In this document: piece by piece, positions 1-8,610 of the stretch
Layout of the letters: every line of letters begins with the position of its first letter
Numbering within the stretch: the stretch's first letter is position 1
DNA from: Bradyrhizobium guangzhouense
GTDB lineage: Bacteria; Pseudomonadota; Alphaproteobacteria; Rhizobiales; Xanthobacteraceae
Length of the DNA stretch: 64,000 nucleotides
Assembly: GCF_004114955.1 (NCBI RefSeq)
Contig: NZ_CP030053.1
Coordinates: forward strand, 6,262,001 to 6,326,000
Direction of reading: 5' to 3'
Translations under genes and position numbers: made by a program
Notes under the pieces: generated by a model
The model's database searches: none
Seen by the model: only the letters and a program-made list of their open reading frames with translations
What the model was told of the DNA's origin: nothing

Positions 1-963
1 TCGCCCGAAGTCAGCCAGATGTTCGGCGAGCTCTTGGGGTTATGGACCGCCTCGGTCTGGAAGCAGATGGGCTCGCCGCAATCCCTGCGCCTGATCGAGC
101 TCGGTCCCGGCCGCGGCACCATGATGGCGGACGCATTGCGCGCGCTTCGCGTGCTGCCGCCGCTCTATCAGGGGCTCAGCATTCATCTGGTCGAGGTCAA
201 TCCGGTGCTGCGCGAGCGGCAAAGTGCGACATTGTCGAGCGTGCGCAACAGCATCACCTGGCACGACAGCATCGACGACGTGCCTGATGGTCCGAGCGTC
301 ATCCTCGCCAACGAATATTTCGACGTGTTGCCGATCCACCAGATGGTGAAGCGCGAAAGCGGCTGGCACGAGCGCGTGATCGAGATCGATCCCAACGGCA
401 AGCTTCAGTTCGGCGCGGCATCCGAGCCGACACCGCGCTTCGACGTGCTGCTGCCGCCTTTGGTGCGGGCGGCGCCTGTCGGTGCGGTGTTCGAATGGCG
501 GCCCGATACCGAGATCATGAAGCTCGCCACCCGCGTGCGCGACCAGGACGGCGCCGCGCTGATCATCGATTACGGCCATCTGCGCAGCGATGCCGGGGAC
601 ACCTTCCAGGCCATCGCGCGCCACACCTTCACCGATCCCTTGAAGGCGCCGGGCCAGGCCGACGTCACCGCCCATGTCGACTTCCAGGCGCTGGCGCGGG
701 CAGCCGAAGACGTCGGCGCCCGTGTGCACGGGCCGGTGACGCAGGGCGATTTCCTCAAACGCGTCGGCATCGACACCCGCGCGGCCGCGCTGATGCAGAA
801 GGCGACGCCCGAAGTTGCCACCGACATTTCCGTGGCGCTGAAGCGGCTGACCGACTCGGGGCGCAGCGGCATGGGGTCGATGTTCAAGGTGCTCGGCATC
901 TCCGAACCAAGATTGACCGGCCTCGCCGGCCTCAGCGATCTCGAACAGGCCGGAGGCAATTGA
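1..963 (+). CDS. midA: MidA/NDUFAF7-family SAM-dependent methyltransferase, 5'-truncated by the window edge
   Basis: The frame is open from base 1 (SPEVSQMFGE...), so the true start lies upstream; about 320 residues are visible, and roughly 40-60 are probably missing. A class I SAM-binding motif (LIELGPGRGT) is near visible residue 28, followed by the family signature NEYFDVLP and a later LIIDYGH. In mitochondria the homologue NDUFAF7 methylates an arginine of a complex I subunit; the bacterial substrate is not established. The stop codon overlaps the next start (TGATG), which implies translational coupling with pgeF. An lgt gene commonly lies upstream in relatives, but that cannot be seen here. 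Confidence 0.9.
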   Translation, partial: SPEVSQMFGELLGLWTASVWKQMGSPQSLRLIELGPGRGTMMADALRALRVLPPLYQGLSIHLVEVNPVLRERQSATLSSVRNSITWHDSIDDVPDGPSVILANEYFDVLPIHQMVKRESGWHERVIEIDPNGKLQFGAASEPTPRFDVLLPPLVRAAPVGAVFEWRPDTEIMKLATRVRDQDGAALIIDYGHLRSDAGDTFQAIARHTFTDPLKAPGQADVTAHVDFQALARAAEDVGARVHGPVTQGDFLKRVGIDTRAAALMQKATPEVATDISVALKRLTDSGRSGMGSMFKVLGISEPRLTGLAGLSDLEQAGGN

Positions 964-1730
964 TGACCCTGACTTCGTCACTGCTGTCGGCAGTGCCCGG
1001 CCTGCGCCATTGCTTCTTCACGCGCGAAGGCGGCGTCTCCAGCGGCATCTATTCCGCGCTGAACGGTGGGCTCGGCTCCAACGACGATCAGGCCCTCGTC
1101 GCCGAGAACCGCCGTCGCATGGCCGAGCATGTCGGGGTCGCGGCCGACCGTTTCCTCAGCCTGCACCAGATCCACTCGCCCGACGTGCTCATCGCCGACG
1201 CGCCGTGGCCGAGCGGCCCGCGGCCGAAGGGCGATGCGATGGTCACCAAAATGCCGGGCATTGCGCTCGGCGTCTCCACAGCCGATTGCGGTCCGGTGCT
1301 GTTCGTCGATCCCAATGCGCGAATCATCGGCGGCGCCCATGCCGGCTGGAAAGGTGCGCTGACGGGCGTGCTGGAATCCACTGTCACGGCGATGGAGACG
1401 CTCGGGGCCACACGCAGCGGCATCATCGCCGCGATCGGGCCCTTGATCCGCCAGGACAGCTATGAGGTCGGCAACGAGTTCGTGGCGCGCTTCATCGAGG
1501 CCGACGCGGAAAATGCGATGTTCTTCATTCCATCGGCGCGCGAGGGCCATGCGATGTTCGACCTGGCCGGCTTCATCCGCAGGCGCCTTGAAGCCGCCGG
1601 CATTCTGATGATCGACGACCTTGGTCTGGACACCTACGCCGACGAACGCTTCTTCAGCTATCGCCGCTCCGTGCATCGCAAAGAGCCGGACTATGGGCGG
1701 CACATCCATGCGATCGCGCTGGAAGCGTGA
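963..1730 (+). CDS. pgeF: peptidoglycan editing factor PgeF (YfiH/laccase-domain, polyphenol oxidase family)
   Basis: A 255-residue protein of the YfiH/DUF152 family. The three metal-binding residues of the family are present: H71 (LHQIHSP), C109 (TADCGPV) and H126 (GGAHAGWKG). In E. coli the protein removes wrongly incorporated amino acids from peptidoglycan precursors; the purine nucleoside/laccase activities reported for homologues are an alternative. The start at 963 is fixed by the one-base overlap with the midA stop. The same frame is open upstream inside midA, but that stretch is a shadow of midA. Confidence 0.9.
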   Translation: MTLTSSLLSAVPGLRHCFFTREGGVSSGIYSALNGGLGSNDDQALVAENRRRMAEHVGVAADRFLSLHQIHSPDVLIADAPWPSGPRPKGDAMVTKMPGIALGVSTADCGPVLFVDPNARIIGGAHAGWKGALTGVLESTVTAMETLGATRSGIIAAIGPLIRQDSYEVGNEFVARFIEADAENAMFFIPSAREGHAMFDLAGFIRRRLEAAGILMIDDLGLDTYADERFFSYRRSVHRKEPDYGRHIHAIALEA

Positions 1731-1851
1731 ACACAACAGAAACCCCGTGTCATTCCGGGGCGATGCGAGGCGTCGGACCCGGAAGGACAGCGGTGATCTG
1801 TGTCGTCCCTGCCCTAGACCTTAATCGATTTTAACGATATCGCTGCCCTCA
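1731..1851. other. pgeF-lipoprotein intergenic region
   Basis: Short gap with a decayed half of a Bradyrhizobium-type intergenic repeat (GTCATTCCGGGGCGATGCG, near 1749). An AT-rich TTAATCGATTTTAACGATAT lies just before the next start; it resembles a CtrA box but has a 6-base spacer instead of 7. No gene is visible. Confidence 0.4.
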
Positions 1852-2481
1852 ATGAGGGAAGCGTCATCCAACTTGCGCCGTGCGGGCTCGCGCGTGCTGG
1901 CGGTCATGCTGCTTGCGGCAGCGACCGCGCTCGCCGGCTGCGCCGGCGGCAACGCGCCCGCCAATTCCTATGCGATGGCAACGCCGAGCGCAGGCTCCGG
2001 GGCGACGGTCGCTTTCGAATCCATCGACGGACCGCCGCCGCAGGTGTTCGACCGCATGGTCGGCGTGCTCGACAGCGAATCCAAACTGCGCAGCCTCTCG
2101 ATCGTTTCCCGCGAGGGGACGGCTGCCTACCGCGTGCGCAGCTATCTCTCCGCCCAAGTGGTGCGCGGCAAGACTGTGATCGCCTGGGTCTGGGACGTCT
2201 ACGACGCCAACCAGCAGCGGGCGCTGCGCCTCTCCGGTGAGGAACCGACCGCAGCCAAGGGCGGCAAGGATGCGACCCGTGATCCTTGGGCCGCCGCCGA
2301 TGACCTCGTGCTGCGCAGGATTGCCCAGGCCGGATTCAGCGGACTTTCCAATATGATCAATGGGACTCCGGATGCGCCTGGCTCGGTTCCGAGTCTGCGC
2401 GGCCCCGCGGTCGCCAGCGTGACGCCTGAGGCTCCGGCAGGCCAAATGCCGGCCACGGCGCTTGGCTACGCCCAGCAATAA
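1852..2481 (+). CDS. predicted lipoprotein of unknown function
   Basis: A 209-residue protein with an arginine-containing n-region, a hydrophobic segment (residues 15-28) and a lipobox LAGC with the lipidated cysteine at about residue 30. It should therefore be exported and anchored in a membrane. The mature part has no motif that I recognise; it carries a VIAWVWDVYD segment and a proline/alanine-rich tail. It stands alone between pgeF and prs. A GC hairpin without a T-tract follows its stop. Conserved hypothetical proteins like this are common in Bradyrhizobium, so it is probably a real gene, but no function can be given. Confidence 0.75.
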   Translation: MREASSNLRRAGSRVLAVMLLAAATALAGCAGGNAPANSYAMATPSAGSGATVAFESIDGPPPQVFDRMVGVLDSESKLRSLSIVSREGTAAYRVRSYLSAQVVRGKTVIAWVWDVYDANQQRALRLSGEEPTAAKGGKDATRDPWAAADDLVLRRIAQAGFSGLSNMINGTPDAPGSVPSLRGPAVASVTPEAPAGQMPATALGYAQQ

Positions 2482-2509
2482 CCACCGCGAAACCACGGGC
2501 CCAACTATT

Positions 2510-2525
2510 GGCCAAGCCGTTGGCC
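2510..2525 (+). terminator. weak hairpin after the lipoprotein gene
   Basis: GGCCAA-GCCG-TTGGCC forms a 6-bp stem with a 4-base loop 28 bases after the stop codon. No T-run follows, so it is at best a weak or Rho-assisted terminator. Confidence 0.3.
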
Positions 2526-2675
2526 CGACTCAGGATTTTCAGAGGGAAAACGTAGCATCCCGGGTTGCCATTGCAGCCTCTCGCCTGATATTTCCTCGCC
2601 CGTCGTAACCGTGCTGCCAGTGGGTATTCTCAGATGTTGAACGTCGTATCCAGCAAAGCGCGGGAGGAAGCGTCC

Positions 2676-3629
2676 ATGTCGGCCAAGAACGGCTCCATCA
2701 AGCTAGTCGCCGGCAACTCCAATCCGGCCCTCGCCCAGGCCATCGCGCAGGGCCTCAACGTGCCGCTGACCAAAGCGGTGGTCCGGCGCTTCGCCGACAT
2801 GGAGATCTTCGTCGAGGTCCAGGAGAACATCCGCGGCTCGGATGCCTTCATCATCCAGTCGACCTCGTTTCCGGCGAACGACAATCTGATGGAGCTGCTG
2901 ATCATCACCGACGCGCTGCGCCGCTCATCGGCACGCCGCATCACCGCAGTGATCCCCTATTTCGGCTATGCCAGGCAGGACCGCCGCTCCGGCTCGCGCA
3001 CGCCGATCTCGGCCAAGCTCGTCGCCAATCTGATCACCCATGCAGGTGTCGACCGCGTCATGACGCTCGACCTGCATGCCGGCCAGATCCAGGGCTTCTT
3101 CGATATCCCGACCGACAATCTGTTCGCTGCCCCCGTGATGGTACGCGACATCCGCGAACGTTTCGACCTCGGCAAGGTGATGGTGGTGTCACCCGACGTC
3201 GGCGGCGTGGCCCGCGCCCGCGGCCTCGCCAAGCGCATCAACACCCCGCTGGCGATCGTCGACAAACGCCGCGAACGTCCGGGCGAGTCCGAAGTCATGA
3301 ACGTGATCGGCGACGTCTCCGGCTACAGCTGCATCCTGGTCGACGACATCGTCGATTCCGGCGGCACATTGGTGAACGCAGCCGATGCGCTGATCGCCAA
3401 GGGGGCCAAGGAGGTCTACGCCTACATTACCCACGGCGTGCTCTCCGGCGGCGCGGCGGCCCGTATCGCCGGTTCGAAGCTGAAAGAGCTCGTCATCACC
3501 GACTCGATCCTGGCGACTGACGCGGTGACCAAGGCGCCGAACATCCGCACGCTTCCGATCGCCAGCCTGATCTCGGATGCGATCGCGCGCACCGCCGCGG
3601 AAGAGTCGGTCTCGAGCCTGTTCGACTGA
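2676..3629 (+). CDS. prs: ribose-phosphate pyrophosphokinase
   Basis: Makes PRPP from ribose 5-phosphate and ATP, feeding purine, pyrimidine, histidine, tryptophan and NAD synthesis. The 317-residue length is typical. The ATP-binding loop [10 protein letters not shown] is at residues 95-104 and the PRPP-binding loop [11 protein letters not shown] at 221-231. An in-frame ATG at 2634 is possible, but the ATG at 2676 is preceded by a strong GGGAGGA ribosome site at 2662-2668 and gives the canonical N-terminus ([11 protein letters not shown]). It is monocistronic, with a palindromic repeat immediately downstream. Confidence 0.97.
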   Translation: MSAKNGSIKLVAGNSNPALAQAIAQGLNVPLTKAVVRRFADMEIFVEVQENIRGSDAFIIQSTSFPANDNLMELLIITDALRRSSARRITAVIPYFGYARQDRRSGSRTPISAKLVANLITHAGVDRVMTLDLHAGQIQGFFDIPTDNLFAAPVMVRDIRERFDLGKVMVVSPDVGGVARARGLAKRINTPLAIVDKRRERPGESEVMNVIGDVSGYSCILVDDIVDSGGTLVNAADALIAKGAKEVYAYITHGVLSGGAAARIAGSKLKELVITDSILATDAVTKAPNIRTLPIASLISDAIARTAAEESVSSLFD

Positions 3630-3642
3630 ACACGCTGACTTC

Positions 3643-3787
3643 GTAGGGTGGGTTAGCCGCGGAGATGCGCAACGCGCATCTGCTCGGCGTAACCCACCAC
3701 GGTCTATCTCTATCCTCGTAAGCAGAAGTGGGGGTTACGCCAGCGGACTACGCTTCGCGTAGCCGCGGGCTAAAACCCACCCTACGG
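3643..3787. repeat. intergenic palindromic repeat, family 1 (GTAGGGTGGGTTA type)
   Basis: The outer arms GTAGGGTGGGTTAGCC and GGGCTAAAACCCACCCTAC are inverted. Inside are a second pair (GGCGTAACCCACC and GGGGTTACGCC) and a small hairpin AGATGCGCAACGCGCATCT. Related copies lie at about 5975, 17435 and 49688. It fills most of the 259-base gap between prs and the metallopeptidase gene; no gene is present in it. Confidence 0.8.
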
Positions 3788-3888
3788 CACCTCGCGCTGG
3801 GGCACATCGCCCAGCACCCCAACGGGTTGTTGCCGGCTGCCGCCCATGACATCATCGTGACACTGAGTCATCCCCGCCTGGATACAAG

Positions 3889-4917
3889 ATGCCGCGCCGG
3901 AAATTCGCTTGGGAGAAGCTATCGGACGAGCAGCTGCTCCAGCAGCGCCTCTCCAGCCTGAGGGTTACGGTCGAAGGCACCTGGCTCGAGGATTGCGTTG
4001 CTACGCTCCACGAAGAGCTCGAAGAGCGCGGCATCCGGCTGCGGCCGCATACTTGGATCTCGAGTGAATGGTTCAGTCCGGGAGACGTGCCGGGGATCGC
4101 CATTCCCTTCTATCTCGCGCATCCCCGCCTGATGAAGCTCGAGAAGAAGATGATGTTCGACGTCGAGGGCGGCACCTGGCGCGAATGCATGGCCATCCTC
4201 CGCCATGAGGCCGGCCATGCCATCCAGCATGGCTTCCAATTGCAGCGACGCCGGCGCTGGCAACAGCTGTTCGGGCCGTCGTCGAAACACTATCCACGCT
4301 ACTACAGGCCCAATCCGGCGAGCCGGCGTTACGTCCAGCACCTGCGGCTCTGGTACGCGCAGAGCCACCCGGACGAGGATTTCGCCGAGACCTTTGCGGT
4401 GTGGCTGCGGCCGCGCTCGAACTGGCGGACGCGATATGCCGGCTGGCCGGCGCTGAAGAAGCTCGAATATGTCGACGAGCTAATGAGCGAGATCGCGGGC
4501 AAGCGGCCGCTGATCACGACGCGCGAGCGTGTCGATCCCCTCGGCAAGCTCAGCCAGACGCTCGAAGACCACTACAAGAAGAAGCAGGCGTTCTACGCTT
4601 TCACGCCACCGAAGACCTACGACCGCGACCTCTCGCGGCTGTTTTCCGCCGATCCACGGCATCATCGCTCGAAACCCGCTTCGAGCCTGATCAGGCGGCA
4701 TCGCGCCCAGATCAGACAGCTGGTGGCGCGATGGACCGGTGAAAACCAGCTTACGCTCGATGCCGTACTTGATGACATGATCTCCCGCTGCCGCGAGCTC
4801 GATTTGCGCGCGGTGGGATCCGAACAGAAGCTCGTTCTCGATTTCACTGTCCTCGTGACCGCCAAGACGATGCACGCCCTGTTCGGCCCGTCTCGGCGCA
4901 AATGGATCGCGCTATGA
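3889..4917 (+). CDS. putative zinc-binding metallopeptidase
   Basis: A 342-residue protein with a gluzincin-type HEAGH motif (H106-E107...H110, in ILRHEAGHAIQHGF). A downstream acidic cluster HPDEDFAETFAVWL at 160-173 could supply the third zinc ligand. No signal peptide or membrane segment is visible, so it is probably cytoplasmic. It overlaps the following ATP-grasp gene by four bases (ATGA), so the two are translationally coupled and probably act together. Substrate unknown. The start at 3889 gives a lysine/arginine-rich N-terminus; no better start is visible. Confidence 0.75.
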   Translation: MPRRKFAWEKLSDEQLLQQRLSSLRVTVEGTWLEDCVATLHEELEERGIRLRPHTWISSEWFSPGDVPGIAIPFYLAHPRLMKLEKKMMFDVEGGTWRECMAILRHEAGHAIQHGFQLQRRRRWQQLFGPSSKHYPRYYRPNPASRRYVQHLRLWYAQSHPDEDFAETFAVWLRPRSNWRTRYAGWPALKKLEYVDELMSEIAGKRPLITTRERVDPLGKLSQTLEDHYKKKQAFYAFTPPKTYDRDLSRLFSADPRHHRSKPASSLIRRHRAQIRQLVARWTGENQLTLDAVLDDMISRCRELDLRAVGSEQKLVLDFTVLVTAKTMHALFGPSRRKWIAL

Positions 4918-5948
4918 GACGGCTCCGTATTCTCGTGCTGATGCATCCGGACTTCATGCCTCCGGCCTCCTCCGACGGATACACGCCACAGGAAATCAAC
5001 AACTGGAAAACGGAATACGACGTCGTCAGCACCTTGCGCGCGGCCGGCCATGAGGTCCGTCCGCTCGGCGCGCAGGAAGAGATCAGGCCGATCCGCGAAG
5101 CGATCGAGGAGTTCAAGCCGCACGTGGTCTTCACGCTGCTGGAGGAATTCCACTACAACGTGGCCTACGACCAGCACATCGCCAGCTATCTCGAACTGAT
5201 GAAGGTGCCTTATACCGGCTGCAATCCGCGCGGCCTGATCCTGGCGCGCGGCAAGGACCTGTCCAAGACGCTGGTGCATCACCGTCGCATCGCGGCACCC
5301 GCCTTCGCCGTCTTCCCGATGCGCCGCAAGGTGAAACGACCAAAACATCTTGCCCTGCCGCTGATCGTCAAGGCTCTCAACATGGATGGGTCCGTCGGCA
5401 TCTCGCAGGCCTCAATCGTCGACACCGACGAGAAGCTGGCGGAGCGGGTCGCCTTCATCCACGAGCGGGTGGAGACCGCCGCGATCGCCGAGCAATTCAT
5501 CGAGGGACGCGAACTCTATGTCGGCGTGCTCGGCAACAACCGGCTGCGCGTGCTGCCGGTCTGGGAACTGAAATTCGGCAGCATGGGCGGGCGCAGCTCG
5601 CGGCACATCGCCACCGAAAAGGCCAAGCACGACACGGACTATCAGGAACGCCTAGGCATCGTCGACGGACCGGCGAAGGACCTCGCGCCCGAAGTCACCG
5701 CGCGCATCCAGCGCGCCGCGAAACGCATCTATCGGGCGCTTGGCCTCGATGGCTACGCACGCATCGACTTCCGTCTCGCCGCCGACGGCACGCCGTATTT
5801 CATCGAAGCCAATCCCAACCCCGAGATCGCAAAGAGCCAGGAATTCGCCACGGCGGCCCAGCACGACGGGCTGAAGTACAAGGATCTGCTGAACAGGATC
5901 CTGACGCTCGGCATCAGCCGGGCCAAGGCGGGCGTGTCATTGGGGTGA
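4914..5948 (+). CDS. ATP-grasp ligase, D-alanine-D-alanine ligase-like
   Basis: A 344-residue ATP-grasp enzyme. Visible parts are the N-terminal pre-ATP-grasp domain (ILVLMHPDFMPP), a central lysine/glycine loop (VKALNMDGSVG) and the metal-binding segment YARIDFRL...FIEANPNPEI. These enzymes activate a carboxylate as acyl phosphate and join it to an amine. The sequence differs from housekeeping Ddl, whose C-terminal motif is usually EINTLPG, so a different peptide or amino-acid substrate is likely. The start at 4914 is chosen for the ATGA overlap with the metallopeptidase; an ATG at 4902 is also in frame. Confidence 0.8.
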   Translation: MRRLRILVLMHPDFMPPASSDGYTPQEINNWKTEYDVVSTLRAAGHEVRPLGAQEEIRPIREAIEEFKPHVVFTLLEEFHYNVAYDQHIASYLELMKVPYTGCNPRGLILARGKDLSKTLVHHRRIAAPAFAVFPMRRKVKRPKHLALPLIVKALNMDGSVGISQASIVDTDEKLAERVAFIHERVETAAIAEQFIEGRELYVGVLGNNRLRVLPVWELKFGSMGGRSSRHIATEKAKHDTDYQERLGIVDGPAKDLAPEVTARIQRAAKRIYRALGLDGYARIDFRLAADGTPYFIEANPNPEIAKSQEFATAAQHDGLKYKDLLNRILTLGISRAKAGVSLG

Positions 5949-5974
5949 GCCGGGGCGGCTCGCACCGATATCGC

Positions 5975-6073
5975 CGGGTGGATTAGCACAGCGTAATCCA
6001 CCTCTTTCATTTCCGCAGCCGCAGACGTGGTGGATTACGCCGAGCAGATGCGCTTTGCGCATCTGCAGGGCTA
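5975..6073. repeat. intergenic palindromic repeat, family 1
   Basis: GGGTGGATTAGCACAGCGTAATCCACC is followed by GTGGTGGATTACGCCGAGCAG and the hairpin AGATGCG-CTTT-GCGCATCT. It shares both the outer motif and the inner hairpin with the copy at 3643. It separates the convergent ATP-grasp gene and coxG. Confidence 0.75.
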
Positions 6074-6085
6074 GAGACCTACGAG

Positions 6086-6544
6086 CTAACCTGCCTCGGC
6101 CTTCGCGCTCACCACGCCGGCAAACGACTTGAAGAATTCACCCGCAAGCTTCGTCGCGGTCGAGTTGATCAGCCGGGCGCCGAGCTGGGCGAGCTTGCCG
6201 CCGATCTGGGCGTCGACATCGTAGTGCAGCACCGTGACATCGGCGCCTTCCGATTCCAGCCGCACGACTGCGCCGCCCTTGGCAAAACCGGCGACGCCGC
6301 CGGAGCCCTCGCCGGAGATGCGATAGGAATTGGGCGGATCGAGATCGGACAGGGTCACCTTGCCGCTGAAGGTCGCCTTCACCGGGCCGACCTTGAAGAC
6401 GACAGTGGCCGTCATCTCGTTCGGCGCTGTCACCTCGAGCGACTGGCAGCCGGGGATGCACTGCTTCAAGACAGCTGGATCGTTCAACGCCGCCCATACC
6501 TGCTCGCGTGTGGCGGGGATACGCTGGCTGTCGTTCATCTGCAT
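6086..6544 (-). CDS. coxG: CoxG, CO dehydrogenase accessory protein (SRPBCC/CoxG family)
   Basis: A 152-residue START-like (SRPBCC) protein with the CoxG family signature PATREQVWAALNDPAVLKQC and a central GEGSGGVAGFAKGGA. It is the last gene of the cox operon. Family members bind hydrophobic ligands; CoxG has been implicated in docking CO dehydrogenase to the membrane and passing electrons to quinone. As I recall, longer homologues carry a C-terminal extension of about 50 residues; here the protein ends right after the domain (VSAKAEAG), so it lacks such a tail. A second in-frame ATG two codons later is possible. Confidence 0.9.
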   Translation of the reverse strand: MQMNDSQRIPATREQVWAALNDPAVLKQCIPGCQSLEVTAPNEMTATVVFKVGPVKATFSGKVTLSDLDPPNSYRISGEGSGGVAGFAKGGAVVRLESEGADVTVLHYDVDAQIGGKLAQLGARLINSTATKLAGEFFKSFAGVVSAKAEAG

Positions 6545-6550
6545 GATCGG

Positions 6551-7390
6551 TCACTCTCTGCTTGCTGTTTGAATGGCCGCGCGCTGACTGCGCCGCCGTT
6601 CCACGGTGATCTCGGCAAGGATCGACATCGCAATCTCTTCCGGCGTGATGGCGCCGAGATCGAGCCCCGCCGGCGCCTTGAAATCGTCGATCGCCGCAGT
6701 GCTGGCGCCTTCCGATATCAGCTTGGCGCGCAGCGAGGCCATCTTGCGGCGGCTGCCGACGAAGGCGTGATAACAGGCCTTGGTTGCGATCGCGGCACGC
6801 AAGGCAGCTTCGTCGCCCTTCCCCTGCGTCGAGACCACGACAAAGCGCTTGGCGTCATTGAGCTCGCCGAGCCCGTAGCCATCGATGATCGCATCGGCGT
6901 CCGGCGACCCCATGAGCTCCGCGGCGGGTGCGGCCAGCGTGACGTGATAGCCGAGAACGCGTGCCTGTGCCGCAAGCGACAGCGCCACCGGACTTGCTCC
7001 GAGAATGACGAGCGAAGGATGCGGCAGCACCGGCTCGACGAAAATGTCCATCGTGCCCTTGCTGGGGCACATGTTGCTGGCGAAGCGGATGCCGTCACGG
7101 CTCTCGCCGGCGCTGACGCCGAGTTCGGCCAGCAGGTTTTCCGGCTGCACCGACACCATGCGCGGCTCGCCGTCGGCCAGCGCCTCGCGCGCCGCCTTCA
7201 GCACCGCGCCCTTGGCGCAGCCGCCGCCGATCCAACCCGCGACGATGGTGCCGTCGGCCGCGATGATCGCCTTGGCGCCAGCCTTCGCCGCGGTCACCGA
7301 CACCGTTCGCACCACCGTCGCGAGCACGAAGGCACGCTCGGCGGCCTTCATCTGCGCGACGATATCCAGCACCTCGGCATGAGCGGTCAT
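6551..7390 (-). CDS. coxF: CoxF, XdhC/CoxI-family molybdenum cofactor insertion protein
   Basis: An XdhC-type maturation factor of about 279 residues. The N-terminal XdhC/CoxI domain includes GWIGGGCAKGAVL; the C-terminal Rossmann-like domain includes LVILGASPVALSLAAQA. Such proteins carry or mature the molybdenum cofactor (sulfuration, cytosine dinucleotide form) for xanthine-dehydrogenase-family enzymes, here CO dehydrogenase. It lies between coxE and coxG with short gaps. Two close starts exist: the ATG at 7396 is only three bases from the GAGG ribosome site, while the ATG at 7390 has good spacing and is preferred. Confidence 0.9.
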   Translation of the reverse strand: MTAHAEVLDIVAQMKAAERAFVLATVVRTVSVTAAKAGAKAIIAADGTIVAGWIGGGCAKGAVLKAAREALADGEPRMVSVQPENLLAELGVSAGESRDGIRFASNMCPSKGTMDIFVEPVLPHPSLVILGASPVALSLAAQARVLGYHVTLAAPAAELMGSPDADAIIDGYGLGELNDAKRFVVVSTQGKGDEAALRAAIATKACYHAFVGSRRKMASLRAKLISEGASTAAIDDFKAPAGLDLGAITPEEIAMSILAEITVERRRSQRAAIQTASRE

Positions 7391-7401
7391 CGACATGTCC
7401 C

Positions 7402-8610
7402 TCAGAGTTTTGCCAGATAGGGCTCGAGCGCGCGCAAGCTTTGCAGCGAATTCGCGGGCGCATAGAGATCGACGTGTGGCAGCGCCGCCTTGATGCCCCG
7501 CGCCTCCGGCGCATAGCCCTCCCACGCCATCATGGGGTTCAGCCAAACGATGCGGCGGCAACGCCGATGCAACGCCGCCATCTCCCGGCCGAGCAACGCG
7601 GCGTCACCGGTCTCGTAACCGTCAGACACGATCATGACGCAGCTGCGCGAATGGATGACGCGCGACGCATGCCAGCGGTTGAAGGTCTGCAGGCTCTCGC
7701 CGATCCTGGTGCCGCCGCCCGCGCCTTGCGCCATGATCGATAGCCGGTCCAGCGCACGGCTCGCATCGCTCTCCTTCATCGCATCGGAGACGTAAGCGAG
7801 GCGCGTGTGGAACAAAAACGCCTCGGCCTCGCGAAACTGATCGAGCACGCCGTGGATGAAGCGCAGGAATACCGATGTGTACATGCTCATCGAGCCCGAG
7901 GCATCGAGCAACACGATCAGCCGCAGCGGCTTGTCCTTACGCTGTCGTTTCACCAGGCTGATCGGCACGCCGCCATGGCTGATGTTGCGATGAATGGTGC
8001 GGCGGAGATCGAGCCGGTAGCCGCGCCGGCGCGCCAGATCCCGCCGCGTCAGCCGCGTGCGCATGGCCCTCGCGAGCTGCGCGGCGGCTTCGTGCGCCTG
8101 GGTGACCTGGTCGGGATCGCTGAGCTTTCGGAAATCGACCTCCGCCAGATTCTCTGCGCGCGAGGCGCCCTCCATGCGACCTTCGCCGGAGCGGCCTTCA
8201 GGCACATCGTCGGATGACGGAAGCTGGTCAGTGACGGGCTGGCCGCCGCCCTGCTCGGCCGATTTGTCTTGCAGGCTCTTCAGCGACGGATTGCTGGCGC
8301 CCGGCGTCGAACCAATCGTTCGAGACCGCGAGCGTACGCGCTTGCCCAGCCAGAACGCATCGAACAGCCCGTCGAACTTGTCCCAATCGGATTTGCGTGC
8401 CGAGAGCAGGTGCTTGAACGCCGCACGCAACAGGCCCGGCTTCGCCGCGTAACCCACCGATATCAGCGTCGCGGCATCCTGCCCCTCGGCCAGCCCGACG
8501 CGAAAGCCGGCGTCGCGCAGCGTGCGCAGGAAGGCAGCGAGCCGCGCTGACACGAAGCGCGAGACCTCATTGAGGTCATCATAGTCCGGGCTGGACCCAC
8601 AGCAGCTCAT
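7402..8610 (-). CDS. coxE: CoxE, von Willebrand factor A-domain protein
   Basis: A 402-residue protein of the CoxE family. The C-terminal half is a VWA domain with the metal-ion-dependent adhesion motif DASGSMS and a conserved MIVSDGYETGD. Together with the MoxR-type ATPase CoxD it is known in CO oxidisers to help build the [CuSMoO2] active site of the large subunit. It overlaps coxD by four bases (ATGA), which fixes the start at 8610. A cysteine pair (MSCCGSS) sits at the N-terminus. Confidence 0.92.
   Translation of the reverse strand: MSCCGSSPDYDDLNEVSRFVSARLAAFLRTLRDAGFRVGLAEGQDAATLISVGYAAKPGLLRAAFKHLLSARKSDWDKFDGLFDAFWLGKRVRSRSRTIGSTPGASNPSLKSLQDKSAEQGGGQPVTDQLPSSDDVPEGRSGEGRMEGASRAENLAEVDFRKLSDPDQVTQAHEAAAQLARAMRTRLTRRDLARRRGYRLDLRRTIHRNISHGGVPISLVKRQRKDKPLRLIVLLDASGSMSMYTSVFLRFIHGVLDQFREAEAFLFHTRLAYVSDAMKESDASRALDRLSIMAQGAGGGTRIGESLQTFNRWHASRVIHSRSCVMIVSDGYETGDAALLGREMAALHRRCRRIVWLNPMMAWEGYAPEARGIKAALPHVDLYAPANSLQSLRALEPYLAKL

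Noticed and set aside
3728..3961. Plus-strand open frame of 77 codons after prs
   Set aside because: Most of it lies in a family 1 palindrome and it overlaps the start of the metallopeptidase gene.
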